From: Methylomonas koyamae
GTDB lineage: Bacteria; Pseudomonadota; Gammaproteobacteria; Methylococcales; Methylomonadaceae
Length of the DNA stretch: 64,000 nt
Assembly: GCF_019669905.1 (NCBI RefSeq)
Contig: NZ_AP019777.1
Coordinates: forward strand, 682,001 to 746,000
Reading direction: 5' to 3'
The notes below the pieces were generated by a model that made no database searches, was not told the DNA's origin, and saw only the letters and a program-made list of their open reading frames with translations. How positions within the stretch are numbered: the stretch's first letter is position 1; each line of letters opens with the position of its first letter. Positions 54,414 to 64,000 of this stretch are shown here, piece after piece. The translations under genes were made by a program, and so were the position numbers.

Positions 54414-55190
54414 ATGGCCAGCGTCGAATTGGTTTACGAAAGCCACGGCGAACCGGGCGGCATTCCGCTGATCATCGTGCATGGCTTCTTGGCGGCGGCG
54501 CGCAATTGGCGCACTGTCGCCAAGCGCTTGGCCGCCAATCGCCACGTCTACGTGCTGGATATGCGTAACCACGGCAGCTCGCCGCAAGCCGAGAGTCTGG
54601 ACTACCCGAGCATGGCCGGCGATTTGATTGCCTTTATGGATCGGCACGGCATCGCCGCCGCCGATTTGCTCGGTCATAGTATGGGCGGCAAGGCGGTGAT
54701 GTGGTTGGCTTTGCAATATCCTCAACGCGTCGCCAATCTGATTGTTGCCGATATCGCCCCGGTGAATTACCAGCACAGCTTCGATGCGCTGATAGACGCG
54801 TTGGGCAGTCTGCCGGTGGGCAGTATCGGCAACCGCAAACAAGCTGAGGCAGCCTTGGCCGACGCGATTCCTGATTTGGCCTACCGCCAGTTTCTGCTGC
54901 AAAACCTGTTGCTAAAGGATGGCCAATATTATTGGCGGATCGATCTGGATGTCATGCGGCGCAACGCCCATCATATCGTCGGCTTTCCCGACGCCGAGAC
55001 CGCCACGTTCGCCGGGCCGGCCTTGTTTATCGGCGGCGAGCGCTCGAAGTATATCGATGCGCAGGCCGTGTACCAGACATTTCCTGCGGCCAGGATCAGT
55101 ACTATCCCGGATACGGGGCACTGGCTTTACGTCGAGGCGCCCGAAGCGTTTTGCCTCTTGGTAGAGGACTGGTTGTCGGTTAACAGCTAA
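54414..55190 (+). CDS. Alpha/beta-fold hydrolase (esterase YbfF-like)
   Basis: A 258-residue alpha/beta hydrolase. Oxyanion-hole HGF in IPLIIVHGFLAAARNWRTV, nucleophile elbow LLGHSMGGKAVM with catalytic Ser, and a C-terminal IPDTGHWLYVEAPEAF with the catalytic His. Similar to the YbfF thioesterase/esterase group. ATG 54414 is set by the conserved N-terminus and a 2-bp gap to the DUF445 stop; longer upstream frames are shadows. Substrate unknown. Confidence 0.88.
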   Translation: MASVELVYESHGEPGGIPLIIVHGFLAAARNWRTVAKRLAANRHVYVLDMRNHGSSPQAESLDYPSMAGDLIAFMDRHGIAAADLLGHSMGGKAVMWLALQYPQRVANLIVADIAPVNYQHSFDALIDALGSLPVGSIGNRKQAEAALADAIPDLAYRQFLLQNLLLKDGQYYWRIDLDVMRRNAHHIVGFPDAETATFAGPALFIGGERSKYIDAQAVYQTFPAARISTIPDTGHWLYVEAPEAFCLLVEDWLSVNS

Positions 55191-55253
55191 CCGTTTGATT
55201 TTGTGGGTTTAGAACCTTGGTACACTAGCCGGGTTCGGGATAGCCGCTATCAT

Positions 55254-55283
55254 CCGCAATGCTTTGGAGCGATAGCATTGCGG
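55254..55283 (+). promoter_or_regulatory. Hairpin overlapping a ribosome binding site
   Basis: Perfect 10-bp arms CCGCAATGCT (55254-55263) and AGCATTGCGG (55274-55283) around a 10-base loop. The 3' arm runs into the GGAG (55282-55285) that precedes ATG 55293, so folding would partly hide the ribosome binding site. Confidence 0.5.
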
Positions 55284-55292
55284 AGTATCTCT

Positions 55293-55694
55293 ATGTCCAA
55301 CTCTACCTGTCGGCAGTCGCCGAACCGAAAAAACCAGCGGCTGGCGCTTTCATTGGACGATTTCATCGCCTCGCAGCAGGATGCGGCACTGAGCGATTAT
55401 TTGGCGTTGTCCTTTAGCAGCGAAGGCGAATTTACCAAGATCAGCGTAACCACGGTAGGCCCGGAGCCGATCACTTATTCGGCAATGGTTTCGGCAGTCG
55501 CGATCCCGGATTGGCGGACCTTGGTGTTCGTTGCGCAGCCGTTTAAAGTGGGCGAGTTGAGCGATTTCAGTTCGCTTCCCGAGAAACGAAAAGCTTGTGT
55601 TAGAATCGCGCGGCTTGCGCCGTTTCGGCTGGCGCTGCGCTCCAAAGGCGGACAGCGCAGGCGCAGAGGCGGCTCTAACGCCGATGGCGCGTAA
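55293..55694 (+). CDS. Small basic hypothetical protein
   Basis: About 133 residues from ATG 55293 with GGAG 7 bases upstream. N-terminus polar (MSNSTCRQSPNRKNQRLALS), a mixed middle domain (LDDFIASQQDAALSDYLALS and EFTKISVTTVGPEPITYSAM), and a strongly basic tail (RSKGGQRRRRGGSNADGA) that suggests nucleic acid binding. No signal peptide. It lies 41 bp before the phosphofructokinase gene on the same strand and may share its transcript. Family not recognised. Confidence 0.5.
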   Translation: MSNSTCRQSPNRKNQRLALSLDDFIASQQDAALSDYLALSFSSEGEFTKISVTTVGPEPITYSAMVSAVAIPDWRTLVFVAQPFKVGELSDFSSLPEKRKACVRIARLAPFRLALRSKGGQRRRRGGSNADGA

Positions 55695-55735
55695 TTCGAG
55701 CCATCCCTTTTCTTAACTATTTATGCGAAACGCTC

Positions 55736-56965
55736 ATGAGTAAACCAAAAAAAGTCGCAATTCTTACCGCTGGCGGTTTGGCGCCATGTCTGAACTCTGC
55801 TATCGGCAGCTTGATTGAACGTTACACGGAAATCGATCCGAGCATCGAAATCATATGCTACCGTGGCGGTTACAAGGGGCTGTTGCTGGGAGATTCTTAC
55901 CCGGTCACCGCGGAAGTGCGTCAAAAAGCCGGTTTGCTGCAACGTTTCGGCGGTTCTGTAATCGGTAATAGCCGGGTCAAGCTGACCAACGTCAAGGACT
56001 GCGTCAAACGAGGTCTGGTCAAAGAAGGCGAAGATCCGCAAAAAGTAGCGGCCGACCAACTGATCAAAGACGGTGTTGATATTCTGCACACCATCGGCGG
56101 CGACGACACCAATACCGCAGCGGCTGATCTGGCGGCGTTTTTGGCCAAGAACAATTATGGCTTGACCGTAATCGGCCTGCCGAAAACCGTCGATAACGAC
56201 GTATTCCCGATCAAACAATCGCTGGGCGCCTGGACCGCCGCCGAACAAGGTGCGCGTTACTTCATGAACGTCGTCGCCGAGAATAACGCCAACCCGCGCA
56301 TGCTGATCGTCCACGAAGTGATGGGCCGTAACTGCGGCTGGCTGACGGCTGCCACCGCGCAGGAATACCGCAAATTGCTGGATAAAGCCGACTGGCTGCC
56401 GGAATTGGGCTTGAGTCGCGAATCTTACGAAGTTCACGCCGTATTCGTCCCGGAAATGGCGATCGATCTGGAAGCCGAAGCCAAGCGTCTGCGCGAAGTC
56501 ATGGACAAAGTCGATTGCGTAAACATCTTCGTCTCCGAAGGTGCCGGCGTCGAGTCCATCGTCGCCGAAATGCAAGCCAAAGGCCAGGAAGTGCCGCGCG
56601 ACGCCTTCGGCCACATCAAACTGGATGCGGTTAACCCCGGCAAATGGTTCGGCGAGCAGTTCTCGCAAATGGTCGGCGCCGAAAAAACCCTGGTGCAAAA
56701 ATCCGGTTACTTCGCCCGCGCCGCAGCGTCCAACGTCGACGACATGCGCTTGATCAAATCCTGTGCCGACTTGGCGGTCGAGTGCGCCTTCCGCCGCGAA
56801 TCCGGCGTGATCGGCCACGACGAAGACAACGGTAACGTGTTGCGTGCGATTGAATTTCCGCGCATCAAAGGCGGCAAACCGTTCAATATCGATACCGACT
56901 GGTTCAACAAAATGTTGGGCGAAATCGGCCAGCCTAAAGGCGGCAAAGTCGACGTCAGCCACTAA
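55736..56965 (+). CDS. pfp: Pyrophosphate-dependent 6-phosphofructokinase
   Basis: A 409-residue PPi-dependent phosphofructokinase catalysing reversible fructose-6-phosphate phosphorylation with pyrophosphate, typical of methanotrophs that lack an ATP enzyme. The diagnostic motifs are GGDDT (residues 121-125, Asp instead of the Gly of ATP enzymes) and PKTVDND (149-155, Lys instead of Gly). The substrate loop MGRNCGWLTAATA is also present. A strong terminator follows. In Methylomicrobium and Methylomonas the same enzyme works in the ribulose monophosphate pathway and can also act on sedoheptulose phosphates. Confidence 0.96.
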   Translation: MSKPKKVAILTAGGLAPCLNSAIGSLIERYTEIDPSIEIICYRGGYKGLLLGDSYPVTAEVRQKAGLLQRFGGSVIGNSRVKLTNVKDCVKRGLVKEGEDPQKVAADQLIKDGVDILHTIGGDDTNTAAADLAAFLAKNNYGLTVIGLPKTVDNDVFPIKQSLGAWTAAEQGARYFMNVVAENNANPRMLIVHEVMGRNCGWLTAATAQEYRKLLDKADWLPELGLSRESYEVHAVFVPEMAIDLEAEAKRLREVMDKVDCVNIFVSEGAGVESIVAEMQAKGQEVPRDAFGHIKLDAVNPGKWFGEQFSQMVGAEKTLVQKSGYFARAAASNVDDMRLIKSCADLAVECAFRRESGVIGHDEDNGNVLRAIEFPRIKGGKPFNIDTDWFNKMLGEIGQPKGGKVDVSH

Positions 56966-56984
56966 ACGCTAGTCGGTTGGCTGG

Positions 56985-57013
56985 AAAAGGGGCGGATTTT
57001 TTCCGCCCCTTTT
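56985..57013 (+). terminator. Terminator of the phosphofructokinase gene
   Basis: AAAAGGGGCGGA/TCCGCCCCTTTT perfect 12-bp stem, loop TTTTT, followed by more Ts; likely works for both strands, since a minus-strand gene ends at 57039. Confidence 0.9.
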
Positions 57014-57038
57014 TGTTTCCAGCGGATTTCGTGGCAGC

Positions 57039-57506
57039 TTACAAACCCAATTCGGTCAAACCGGCGTGATCATCCGGCCTGCGCCCCAGCGGCCAGTGAA
57101 ACAGGCGCTCGCTGTCTTTGATCGGTAAATCGTTGATGCTGGCAAAGCGGCGCTGCATCAAACCGAACTCGTTAAACTCCCAATTTTCGTTACCGTAACT
57201 GCGAAACCAGTTGCCGGCGTCGTCGTGCCATTCGTAAGCGAAACGCACCGCGATGCGGTTTTCGGTAAACGCCCATAATTCCTTGATCAAGCGGTAATCC
57301 AGTTCCTTGGCCCATTTGCGTTGCAAAAACTCCTTGATCTGTTGCCGTCCTAGCGGAAACTCGGCGCGGTTGCGCCAGCGGCTGTCTTCGGTATAAACCT
57401 GCACCACCCGGTCCGGATCGCGGCTGTTCCAGGCGTCCTCGGCCATGCGCACTTTTTGCGCGGCGGTTTCGGCGGTAAACGGGGGAAGAGGTGGTTTGGT
57501 ATCCAT
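57039..57506 (-). CDS. DUF1348/NTF2-like (SnoaL fold) protein
   Basis: A 155-residue NTF2-like protein of the DUF1348 group: [40 protein letters not shown] and a C-terminal [20 protein letters not shown]. The cone-shaped fold usually binds or isomerises small hydrophobic ligands. It diverges from a TetR regulator gene and shares two identical operators with it, so it is almost surely the regulated target. Start ATG 57506. Confidence 0.85.
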   Translation of the reverse strand: MDTKPPLPPFTAETAAQKVRMAEDAWNSRDPDRVVQVYTEDSRWRNRAEFPLGRQQIKEFLQRKWAKELDYRLIKELWAFTENRIAVRFAYEWHDDAGNWFRSYGNENWEFNEFGLMQRRFASINDLPIKDSERLFHWPLGRRPDDHAGLTELGL

Positions 57507-57533
57507 AGTGCGCTCCCGGAAGAAGAGGGTTAT

Positions 57534-57588
57534 GTAGACAGAGTTGTCTACTGGGTTTATCGTAGCGATTGTAGACAGAGTTGTCTAC
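57534..57588. promoter_or_regulatory. Two identical TetR operators
   Basis: GTAGACAGAGTTGTCTAC occurs twice (57534-57551 and 57571-57588); each is a 7-bp inverted repeat GTAGACA/TGTCTAC around GAGT. They are 37 bp apart centre to centre, between the divergent DUF1348 gene and the TetR gene; the second ends 9 bp before the TetR start. Confidence 0.88.
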
Positions 57589-57597
57589 AATCGGCTT

Positions 57598-58215
57598 ATG
57601 GCTTTCGAATCCTCGACAACCGTTTCCGATTTGCCCGCGCGGGAGCGGATTTTACTGGCGGCGCACGACCTGTTTTACCGGGAGGGCATTCGCGCGACCG
57701 GAGTCGATAAAGTCATCGCCGCGGCGGGCGTGACCAAGGTCACTTTCTATCGCCACTTTCCGAGCAAGCACGATTTGATTCGGGCTTTTCTGGAATATCG
57801 GCATGGAATCTGGATGGCGTGGTTCGCCGACGCGATCCTGCGCCACGGCGGCGTTCCCGGCGGCGGGCTATTGCCGTTGGTCGCGGTAATGGAGGAATGG
57901 TTTCGTAAGCCGATTTACCGCGGTTGCGCGTTTATCAACAGCGTTGCCGAATTGGGCGGCGCCTTGCCGGATGTCTTGGCGATTTGCCATAGCCACAAGC
58001 AGGACATGGTCATGGCGGTGCGGGAGTTGCTGGCCGACATGCCCGGTCGCGACGGATTGGCGCAAGCCGCTGCCGTTGCGATAGACGGTGCCATCGTCCG
58101 CGCCCAGACCGAAGCTCCGGACGCGGAAGTTAAGGAGTCGTTACGCAGTCTGGCGTTGGTGTTGTCGGCGTTGCAGGCGGCGTCAGCCGCGGCGCCCGAA
58201 ACGGCGCAGCAATAA
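57598..58215 (+). CDS. TetR/AcrR-family repressor
   Basis: About 205 residues from ATG 57598. Helix-turn-helix GVDKVIAAAGVTKVTFYRHF followed by PSKHDLIRAF is classic for TetR, and the C-terminal part includes the CAFINSVAELGG type ligand pocket. It likely represses itself and the divergent DUF1348 gene through the paired operators. A start at 57544 would overlap the first operator and lacks support. The last 33 bp overlap the convergent P-type ATPase gene. Confidence 0.9.
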   Translation: MAFESSTTVSDLPARERILLAAHDLFYREGIRATGVDKVIAAAGVTKVTFYRHFPSKHDLIRAFLEYRHGIWMAWFADAILRHGGVPGGGLLPLVAVMEEWFRKPIYRGCAFINSVAELGGALPDVLAICHSHKQDMVMAVRELLADMPGRDGLAQAAAVAIDGAIVRAQTEAPDAEVKESLRSLALVLSALQAASAAAPETAQQ

Positions 58216-60876
58216 TTTTTCCAAGCCGACGACGGCATAAATCACCAGGCTCACCGCCAAAATCAATAACCATTCGTCCTGGCCGATCGCCGCGCTGCCG
58301 AATAAATTCTGCATGGGCGGCCAATAGGTGAACAACATCTGCAAGGCGATCATGGCGCTGACGCCGACCAATACCCAGGGATTGGAAAACACCCCGACTT
58401 TAAACATCGAATAACGTAGCGATCGGCAGTTGAACAGATAAAACAGCTCGCCGAAGACGAACACGTTTACCGATACCGTGCGGGCTTTGGCCAGGGTTTC
58501 TTGGTGCATCAGCTCCCATTCGAACAAGCCGAAAGCGCCGGCCAGCAACAGCACGCCGACCAGGCAGATCCGCAGCAGCAAGTGTCTGGTCAGGATCGGT
58601 TGCTCCGGATTGCGCGGCTGGCGCTGCATCAGGCCCGGCTCCTTGGGCTCGAACGCCAGCATCAATCCCAATAGCACGGCCGTGGTCATGTTGATCCACA
58701 AAATCTGCAGCGGTGTGATCGGCAATGCCACGTTGGCAAATACCGCCGCGGTGATCACCAGACCCTCGCCCAGATTGGTCGGCAGAGTCCAGGCGATGAA
58801 CTTCACCAGATTGTCGAATACGCCGCGGCCTTCTTCGACGGCGGCCTCGATCGTCGCGAAATGGTCGTCGGTCAGCACCATGGCCGCCGCTTCCTTGGCG
58901 ACTTCGGTACCGCCCTGGCCCATTGCCACGCCGATGTTGGCTTGGCGCAAGGCCGGCGCGTCGTTGACGCCGTCGCCGGTCATCGCCACGACGTGGCCTT
59001 TGGCTTGTAAGGCGCGGACCAGCAGCAGTTTTTGTTCGGGAGCGATGCGGGCGTAAACGCTGCAATGTTCGACCTGCTGCAGGTAATCGGTTTCGGTGTA
59101 ATTTTCCAGCTCGCTGCCGGTGATAGCCTTATCGCTGTGGCGCATGCCGAGTTGTTTGGCGATGGCCAAAGCCGTGACCGGGTGGTCGCCGGTGATCATT
59201 TTCACGGCGATGCCGGCCCGGTAGCAGGCGGCTATCGCCCGTGCCGCTTCCGGCCGTGGCGGGTCTATCATCGCTTGCAGGCCGAGGAATGTCAGGCCGC
59301 TGCTGACTTCGCTATGGGCGACGGCATCGTCGCCGTGGCCGGTACGGGCGAAGGCCAGGACGCGCAAGCCTTGTGCGGCAAGTATTTCCGCCTGGCGTTG
59401 CAATTGGCGCTTGTCGAGCGGAATCGGTTGCAAGTCGGCGGAAAAAGCGCTGTCGCAACGTTCGAGCAAGCTTTCCAGCGAGCCTTTTAAGTAGACGTGG
59501 CGTTCGTCCAATGCCAAGTTGTGGTGCAGCGTGGCCATATATTGGTATTGCGATTCGAACGGGATAGCGTCCAATCTCGGGTGGCCGTTGCTGACGCTGG
59601 CATGGTGTAAACCGGCTTTATGGGCGGAGACCAGCAAAGCCGCCTCGGTCGGGTCGCCTTCGATCCGCCAGCTATCGATATCGGCGATCAAGCGGGCGTC
59701 GTTGCACAGTAGGCCGGCTTTCAGGCATTCGAGCAGAGCGGGTTTTTGGTGCGGGTCGACCGGTTGGCCGGCTGCGAGAAATTCGCCGTCCGGCGTATAG
59801 CCGCTGCCGCTGATAGCAAACTGTTCGCCCCCGGCATAGACGAATTGCACCGTCATCTGGTTTTGGGTCAGCGTGCCGGTTTTGTCGGAACAAATGACCG
59901 TGGTGCTGCCCAAGGTTTCGACGGCGGGCAGTTTGCGGATGATGGCGTTACGCTTGGCCATGCGCGAAACGCCGATGGCCAGTGTGATGGTCAGCGCGGC
60001 CGGCAAGCCTTCCGGAATCGCGCCGACGGCCAAGGCTACCGAGGCCATGAACATATCCAACGCGCTTTCGCCGCGCCAGACGCCGACGGCAAATGTCAGC
60101 GCCGCGCAGGCGACGATGACCCACAGCAGTAGCTGGCTGAATTGGCTCATTTTCCGCGTCAACGGCGTTTCCAGCGGTTCGGCCGCTGCGATCAAACGGT
60201 TGATGCGGCCGATTTCGGTGTTGTCGCCGGTGCCGACCACAACGGCCAAGGCGCTGCCGTAACTGACCAACGTCGACGAATAGGCCATATTGGTGCGGTC
60301 GGCCAACAAGGTCGCGGCGGCTAGGGTTTGGGCCTGTTTTTCGGCCGGCACGGACTCGCCGGTTAAAGCGGCCTCGTCTATTTTCAGTTCTCGGGTTTGC
60401 AGTAAGCGCAAATCCGCCGGCACCTTGTCGCCGGATTGCAGATAAACCAAATCTCCGGGTACCAAGTCGGCGGCGGCGATGGTCCGGCGCTGGCCGTCGC
60501 GCAACACATTGGCGCTGAGGTTCAGCGTTTGCGCCAGCGCATTGATCGCTTTCAGAGCGTTGGCTTCCTGGACGAAGCCGATGATGGCGTTAACCAGTAC
60601 CACGCCGAAAATAACGCTGCTGTCGGCCCATTCTTCCAGGAATGCGGTGGTCGCGGCCGAAAACAGCAGAATGTAAATCAGCGGTTGGTGGAATTGAGCG
60701 AGCAGTAAGCGTAAAGGACCTTTGCCGCGCGGCGGCGTCAGGCGGTTGGGGCCGGTGTCTGCCAGCCGGGACTCGGCTGCTTGGCCGGACAGGCCGGCGC
60801 CGAGTTGCACATCGAACTGCGACAGTAACTGTTCCGGCGGCAGATTATGCCAAAGGGTTTGCGGATTCTGCTTCAT
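58183..60876 (-). CDS. Cation-translocating P-type ATPase, Ca2+-type (SERCA/PMR1-like)
   Basis: An 897-residue P2-type ATPase. Motifs in order: N-terminal cation-ATPase domain (LSGQAAESRLADTGPNRLTP), actuator TGES (ALTGESVPAEKQ), M4 PEGLPA (IPEGLPAALTITLAIGVSR), phosphorylation CSDKTGTLTQNQ, hinge MTGDGVNDAPALRQ, and about ten helices with C-terminal WELMHQETLAKARTVSVNV. PEGLPA and the overall pattern favour calcium or a related divalent cation over protons. Start ATG 60876. Alone on the minus strand; its 3' end overlaps the TetR gene. Confidence 0.9.
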   Translation of the reverse strand: MKQNPQTLWHNLPPEQLLSQFDVQLGAGLSGQAAESRLADTGPNRLTPPRGKGPLRLLLAQFHQPLIYILLFSAATTAFLEEWADSSVIFGVVLVNAIIGFVQEANALKAINALAQTLNLSANVLRDGQRRTIAAADLVPGDLVYLQSGDKVPADLRLLQTRELKIDEAALTGESVPAEKQAQTLAAATLLADRTNMAYSSTLVSYGSALAVVVGTGDNTEIGRINRLIAAAEPLETPLTRKMSQFSQLLLWVIVACAALTFAVGVWRGESALDMFMASVALAVGAIPEGLPAALTITLAIGVSRMAKRNAIIRKLPAVETLGSTTVICSDKTGTLTQNQMTVQFVYAGGEQFAISGSGYTPDGEFLAAGQPVDPHQKPALLECLKAGLLCNDARLIADIDSWRIEGDPTEAALLVSAHKAGLHHASVSNGHPRLDAIPFESQYQYMATLHHNLALDERHVYLKGSLESLLERCDSAFSADLQPIPLDKRQLQRQAEILAAQGLRVLAFARTGHGDDAVAHSEVSSGLTFLGLQAMIDPPRPEAARAIAACYRAGIAVKMITGDHPVTALAIAKQLGMRHSDKAITGSELENYTETDYLQQVEHCSVYARIAPEQKLLLVRALQAKGHVVAMTGDGVNDAPALRQANIGVAMGQGGTEVAKEAAAMVLTDDHFATIEAAVEEGRGVFDNLVKFIAWTLPTNLGEGLVITAAVFANVALPITPLQILWINMTTAVLLGLMLAFEPKEPGLMQRQPRNPEQPILTRHLLLRICLVGVLLLAGAFGLFEWELMHQETLAKARTVSVNVFVFGELFYLFNCRSLRYSMFKVGVFSNPWVLVGVSAMIALQMLFTYWPPMQNLFGSAAIGQDEWLLILAVSLVIYAVVGLEKLLLRRFGRRG

Positions 60877-61066
60877 GGTCTAAGAATAACGGTTGTGGCG
60901 GTAGGATAGGTGTGCGGTTTTTCGGCGCCGATTCGGGCCGGCATGCGCTTCGGGTTGACAATCGTCATCTTCTGCTTGTTCCTTGTTGGCTATAGGGTTA
61001 TAGTCCGTAACCGAGGCTTGGGGCCTTATTCTAAATTAAAATAAAAACAAATAGTTGGAGGTAGAT

Positions 61067-61273
61067 ATGGGCGGAGTTATCGAATTGGTGGTGTTGATGC
61101 TGGTTATTGCCATCTTCGCGTTTGCACCGTTGGGGTATTTTATATACATGTATACAATGAAAAACGGCGAGCCGTTCGGCGATATCGAGCCGCACGGCGA
61201 CAGCGAATCGGCTGTGTTGAACGCAGTCGCTAAGGCGATCAACACGGTCAAAGGCAAGCTTGGCAAAAGCTGA
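61067..61273 (+). CDS. Small single-helix membrane protein
   Basis: A 68-residue protein from ATG 61067 with GGAGG 5 bases upstream (chosen over ATG 61055, which overlaps that site). It has one membrane helix (VIELVVLMLVIAIFAFAPLG YFIYMY) and a polar C-terminal region (NGEPFGDIEPHGDSESAVLN) ending KGKLGKS. Followed by a strong terminator, so a complete single-gene unit. Function unknown. Confidence 0.68.
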   Translation: MGGVIELVVLMLVIAIFAFAPLGYFIYMYTMKNGEPFGDIEPHGDSESAVLNAVAKAINTVKGKLGKS

Positions 61274-61291
61274 GCAGCCGTACTGTTCGGC

Positions 61292-61316
61292 AAAAGCCGG
61301 GGCTATCCCGGCTTTT
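61292..61316. terminator. Bidirectional terminator
   Basis: AAAAGCCGGG/CCCGGCTTTT with loop GCTAT, A-run one side and T-run the other, between convergent genes. Confidence 0.9.
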
Positions 61317-62078
61317 TTATGTTCGTTTGCCGGTTATATCGCCGCAAGTCGGGCAGGCCGGATTTTTCTTCAAGCGCAGCGTTCGCCATTCCATGGCCAG
61401 GCCGTCCAGCATCAATAATCGTCCGGTTAAGGGCTCGCCGATCCCGGTAATCAATTTAATGGTCTCCAGCGCCTGCATGCTGCCGACGATACCGGTAATC
61501 GGCGCGACCACGCCGTTGCGGGCACAATTTTGCAATTCTTCGCCGTCGCTTTGGTAAAGGCAGTTGTAGCATGGGCTTTGGTTGCGGCCGGGAGTGAACA
61601 CGCTGATTTGGCCCTCGAAACGGATCGCCGCCCCGGATACCAGCGGCGTCTGCCGTTGTACGCAGGCTTGGTTAATGGCGAAACGGGTGGTGAAATTGTC
61701 GCTGCAATCCAGTACCACGTCGGCTATTTCGACTTGTTCCAACAGTTCTGCGCCGGTTAGCCGCCGCTTGCGCGCCACCACTGTTACCTGCGGATTGATT
61801 TTTTCCAGCGTCTGCCGGGTTGAAATCACTTTATCCAACCCTATATCGGAGGTGGCATGGGCGATCTGCCGTTGCAAATTGCTCAGATCCACCTGGTCGT
61901 CGTCGTACAGCGTAATGCTGCCGACACCAGCGGCGGCGAGATACATCGAGGCCGGCGAACCCAAGCCGCCGGCGCCGACGATTAGGATTTTGGCCTCGAT
62001 CAGCTTTTTTTGGCCGGCAATGTCGATTTGCGGCAGCATGATCTGGCGGCTGTAGCGGAGTAGTTGTTCGTCGTTCAT
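61317..62078 (-). CDS. moeB: Molybdopterin-synthase adenylyltransferase MoeB (ThiF/HesA family)
   Basis: A 253-residue E1-like enzyme that adenylylates the C-terminus of a sulfur-carrier protein (MoaD, or ThiS). Start MNDEQLLRYSRQIMLPQIDI at ATG 62078; nucleotide-binding ILIVGAGGLGSPASMYLAAA; catalytic Asp region LYDDDQVDLSNLQRQIAH; zinc cysteines CYNCLY and CPTCGD. Whether it serves molybdopterin or thiamine cannot be told from one gene; MoeB is the usual annotation. Divergent from groES copy 2. Confidence 0.9.
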   Translation of the reverse strand: MNDEQLLRYSRQIMLPQIDIAGQKKLIEAKILIVGAGGLGSPASMYLAAAGVGSITLYDDDQVDLSNLQRQIAHATSDIGLDKVISTRQTLEKINPQVTVVARKRRLTGAELLEQVEIADVVLDCSDNFTTRFAINQACVQRQTPLVSGAAIRFEGQISVFTPGRNQSPCYNCLYQSDGEELQNCARNGVVAPITGIVGSMQALETIKLITGIGEPLTGRLLMLDGLAMEWRTLRLKKNPACPTCGDITGKRT

Positions 62079-62121
62079 AGCGTAGACGGTGGTAGGGGAG
62101 CCGCAGATGATGCCAAAGAGC

Positions 62122-62150
62122 TTGACAGAGTGCAAAACCTGGATATTATT
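62122..62150 (+). promoter_or_regulatory. Sigma70-type promoter of groESL copy 2
   Basis: TTGACA (62122-62127), about 17-bp spacer, then ATTATT/TATTAT (62144-62150). The CIRCE element begins at the -10 region. Confidence 0.8.
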
Positions 62151-62175
62151 AGCACTCGTTATTGGAGAGTGCTAA
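62149..62175. promoter_or_regulatory. Perfect CIRCE element (HrcA operator)
   Basis: TTAGCACTC-N9-GAGTGCTAA matches the CIRCE consensus exactly, overlapping the promoter start region. HrcA binding here would repress groESL copy 2 until heat shock. Confidence 0.95.
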
Positions 62176-62280
62176 TAAATTGCAAGTTGTTCAAAAACCG
62201 GGTTGCTCGACTCTGATCGCCAGGGTTTTTAAACCGCTTTTCAGTTTTAACCTTTAACTTTATTAATCTAGGAGACATTG

Positions 62281-62568
62281 ATGAAAATTCGTCCGTTACA
62301 TGACCGTGTAGTCGTAAAACGCGTTGAGGAAGAGACCAAAACCGCCGGCGGTATCGTGCTGCCCGGTTCCGCCGCGGAAAAGCCGAGCGAAGGCGAAGTG
62401 CTGGCGGTGGGCTCAGGTAAACCGTTAGACAACGGCCAAGTACGTCCTATGGCAGTCAAAGTCGGTGACAAAGTACTGTTCGGTAAATATTCCGGCACCG
62501 AAGTTAAAGTCGATGGCGAGCAATACATCGTCATGCGCGAAGAAGACATCATGGGCATTTTGGGCTAA
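62281..62568 (+). CDS. groES: Co-chaperonin GroES, copy 2
   Basis: A 95-residue GroES from ATG 62281 (AGGAG upstream; an in-frame TTG just before is not used): [20 protein letters not shown], mobile-loop [20 protein letters not shown], end EEDIMGILG. Under the CIRCE-controlled promoter, followed by groEL copy 2. It differs from copy 1 at many positions. Confidence 0.97.
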   Translation: MKIRPLHDRVVVKRVEEETKTAGGIVLPGSAAEKPSEGEVLAVGSGKPLDNGQVRPMAVKVGDKVLFGKYSGTEVKVDGEQYIVMREEDIMGILG

Positions 62569-62621
62569 TCCCTATTAACCTCATTTATCTTTTTCAATCT
62601 CTTTAAATATTTAGGAATTAA

Positions 62622-64000
<1,379 letters not shown>

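Overview
The window looks like chromosome from a GC-rich gammaproteobacterial methanotroph (Methylomonas-like, Methylococcales). The C1-transfer gene fhcB with a pterin dehydratase homologue at the left edge, a pyrophosphate-dependent phosphofructokinase, VPLPA/PEP-CTERM proteins, many TonB-dependent receptors, and a gammaproteobacterial hslVU-ubiEJB order all point that way. Genus and species are inference from gene content.

Layout. 1-1293: end of a tetrahydromethanopterin-linked formaldehyde oxidation cluster (minus strand). 1.7-3.4 kb: small genes, a strong candidate small RNA with its own promoter and terminator, a VOC-fold protein and a membrane J-domain protein. 3.6-8.5 kb: iron block, with a Fiu/PiuA-like siderophore receptor, a PepSY membrane protein and PiuC on the minus strand, and a divergent three-gene operon of small unknown proteins; a Fur box precedes each side. 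10.0-22.8 kb: a large all-minus-strand heme-uptake locus with a Fur box at its head: 92-aa protein, hemP, tonB, exbB, exbD, heme receptor, 76-aa protein, VPLPA-CTERM protein, hmuS, hutZ, then an IS5-type element inserted exactly at the hmuT start, then hmuTUV. 23.4-26.2 kb: TetR regulator plus methyltransferase, followed by a transposase remnant and repeat debris. 26.2-28.2 kb: groESL copy 1. 28.5-37.2 kb: a tight operon of TonB receptor, YfiR, CHASE8 hybrid histidine kinase and REC-PAS-GAF-GGDEF-EAL regulator, which is the most distinctive candidate system here. 37.3-40.2 kb: glnE. 40.3-42.3 kb: cytochrome c'-like lipoprotein plus DcaP-type porin. 42.5-48.3 kb: hslVU-DUF971-ubiE-[Uma2]-ubiJ-ubiB. 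48.5-55.7 kb: secreted and VPLPA-CTERM proteins, an SDR protein, a radical SAM protein, DUF445, a hydrolase and a small basic protein. 55.7-62.1 kb: PPi-phosphofructokinase, a TetR regulator with two identical operators facing a DUF1348 gene, a Ca2+-type P-ATPase and moeB. 62.1-64.0 kb: groESL copy 2 under a perfect CIRCE element, running off the window.

How it fits together. Iron and heme acquisition dominates. A dedicated TonB-ExbBD powers the heme receptor, HmuTUV moves heme inward, and HmuS/HutZ process it. A second ferri-siderophore receptor is served by PiuC and a PepSY protein. A third receptor is wired to periplasmic YfiR and a CHASE8 kinase, so outer-membrane transport may control c-di-GMP. 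The rest is housekeeping (ubiquinone synthesis, proteolysis, chaperonins, nitrogen control, glycolysis). No tRNA, rRNA or CRISPR array was seen.
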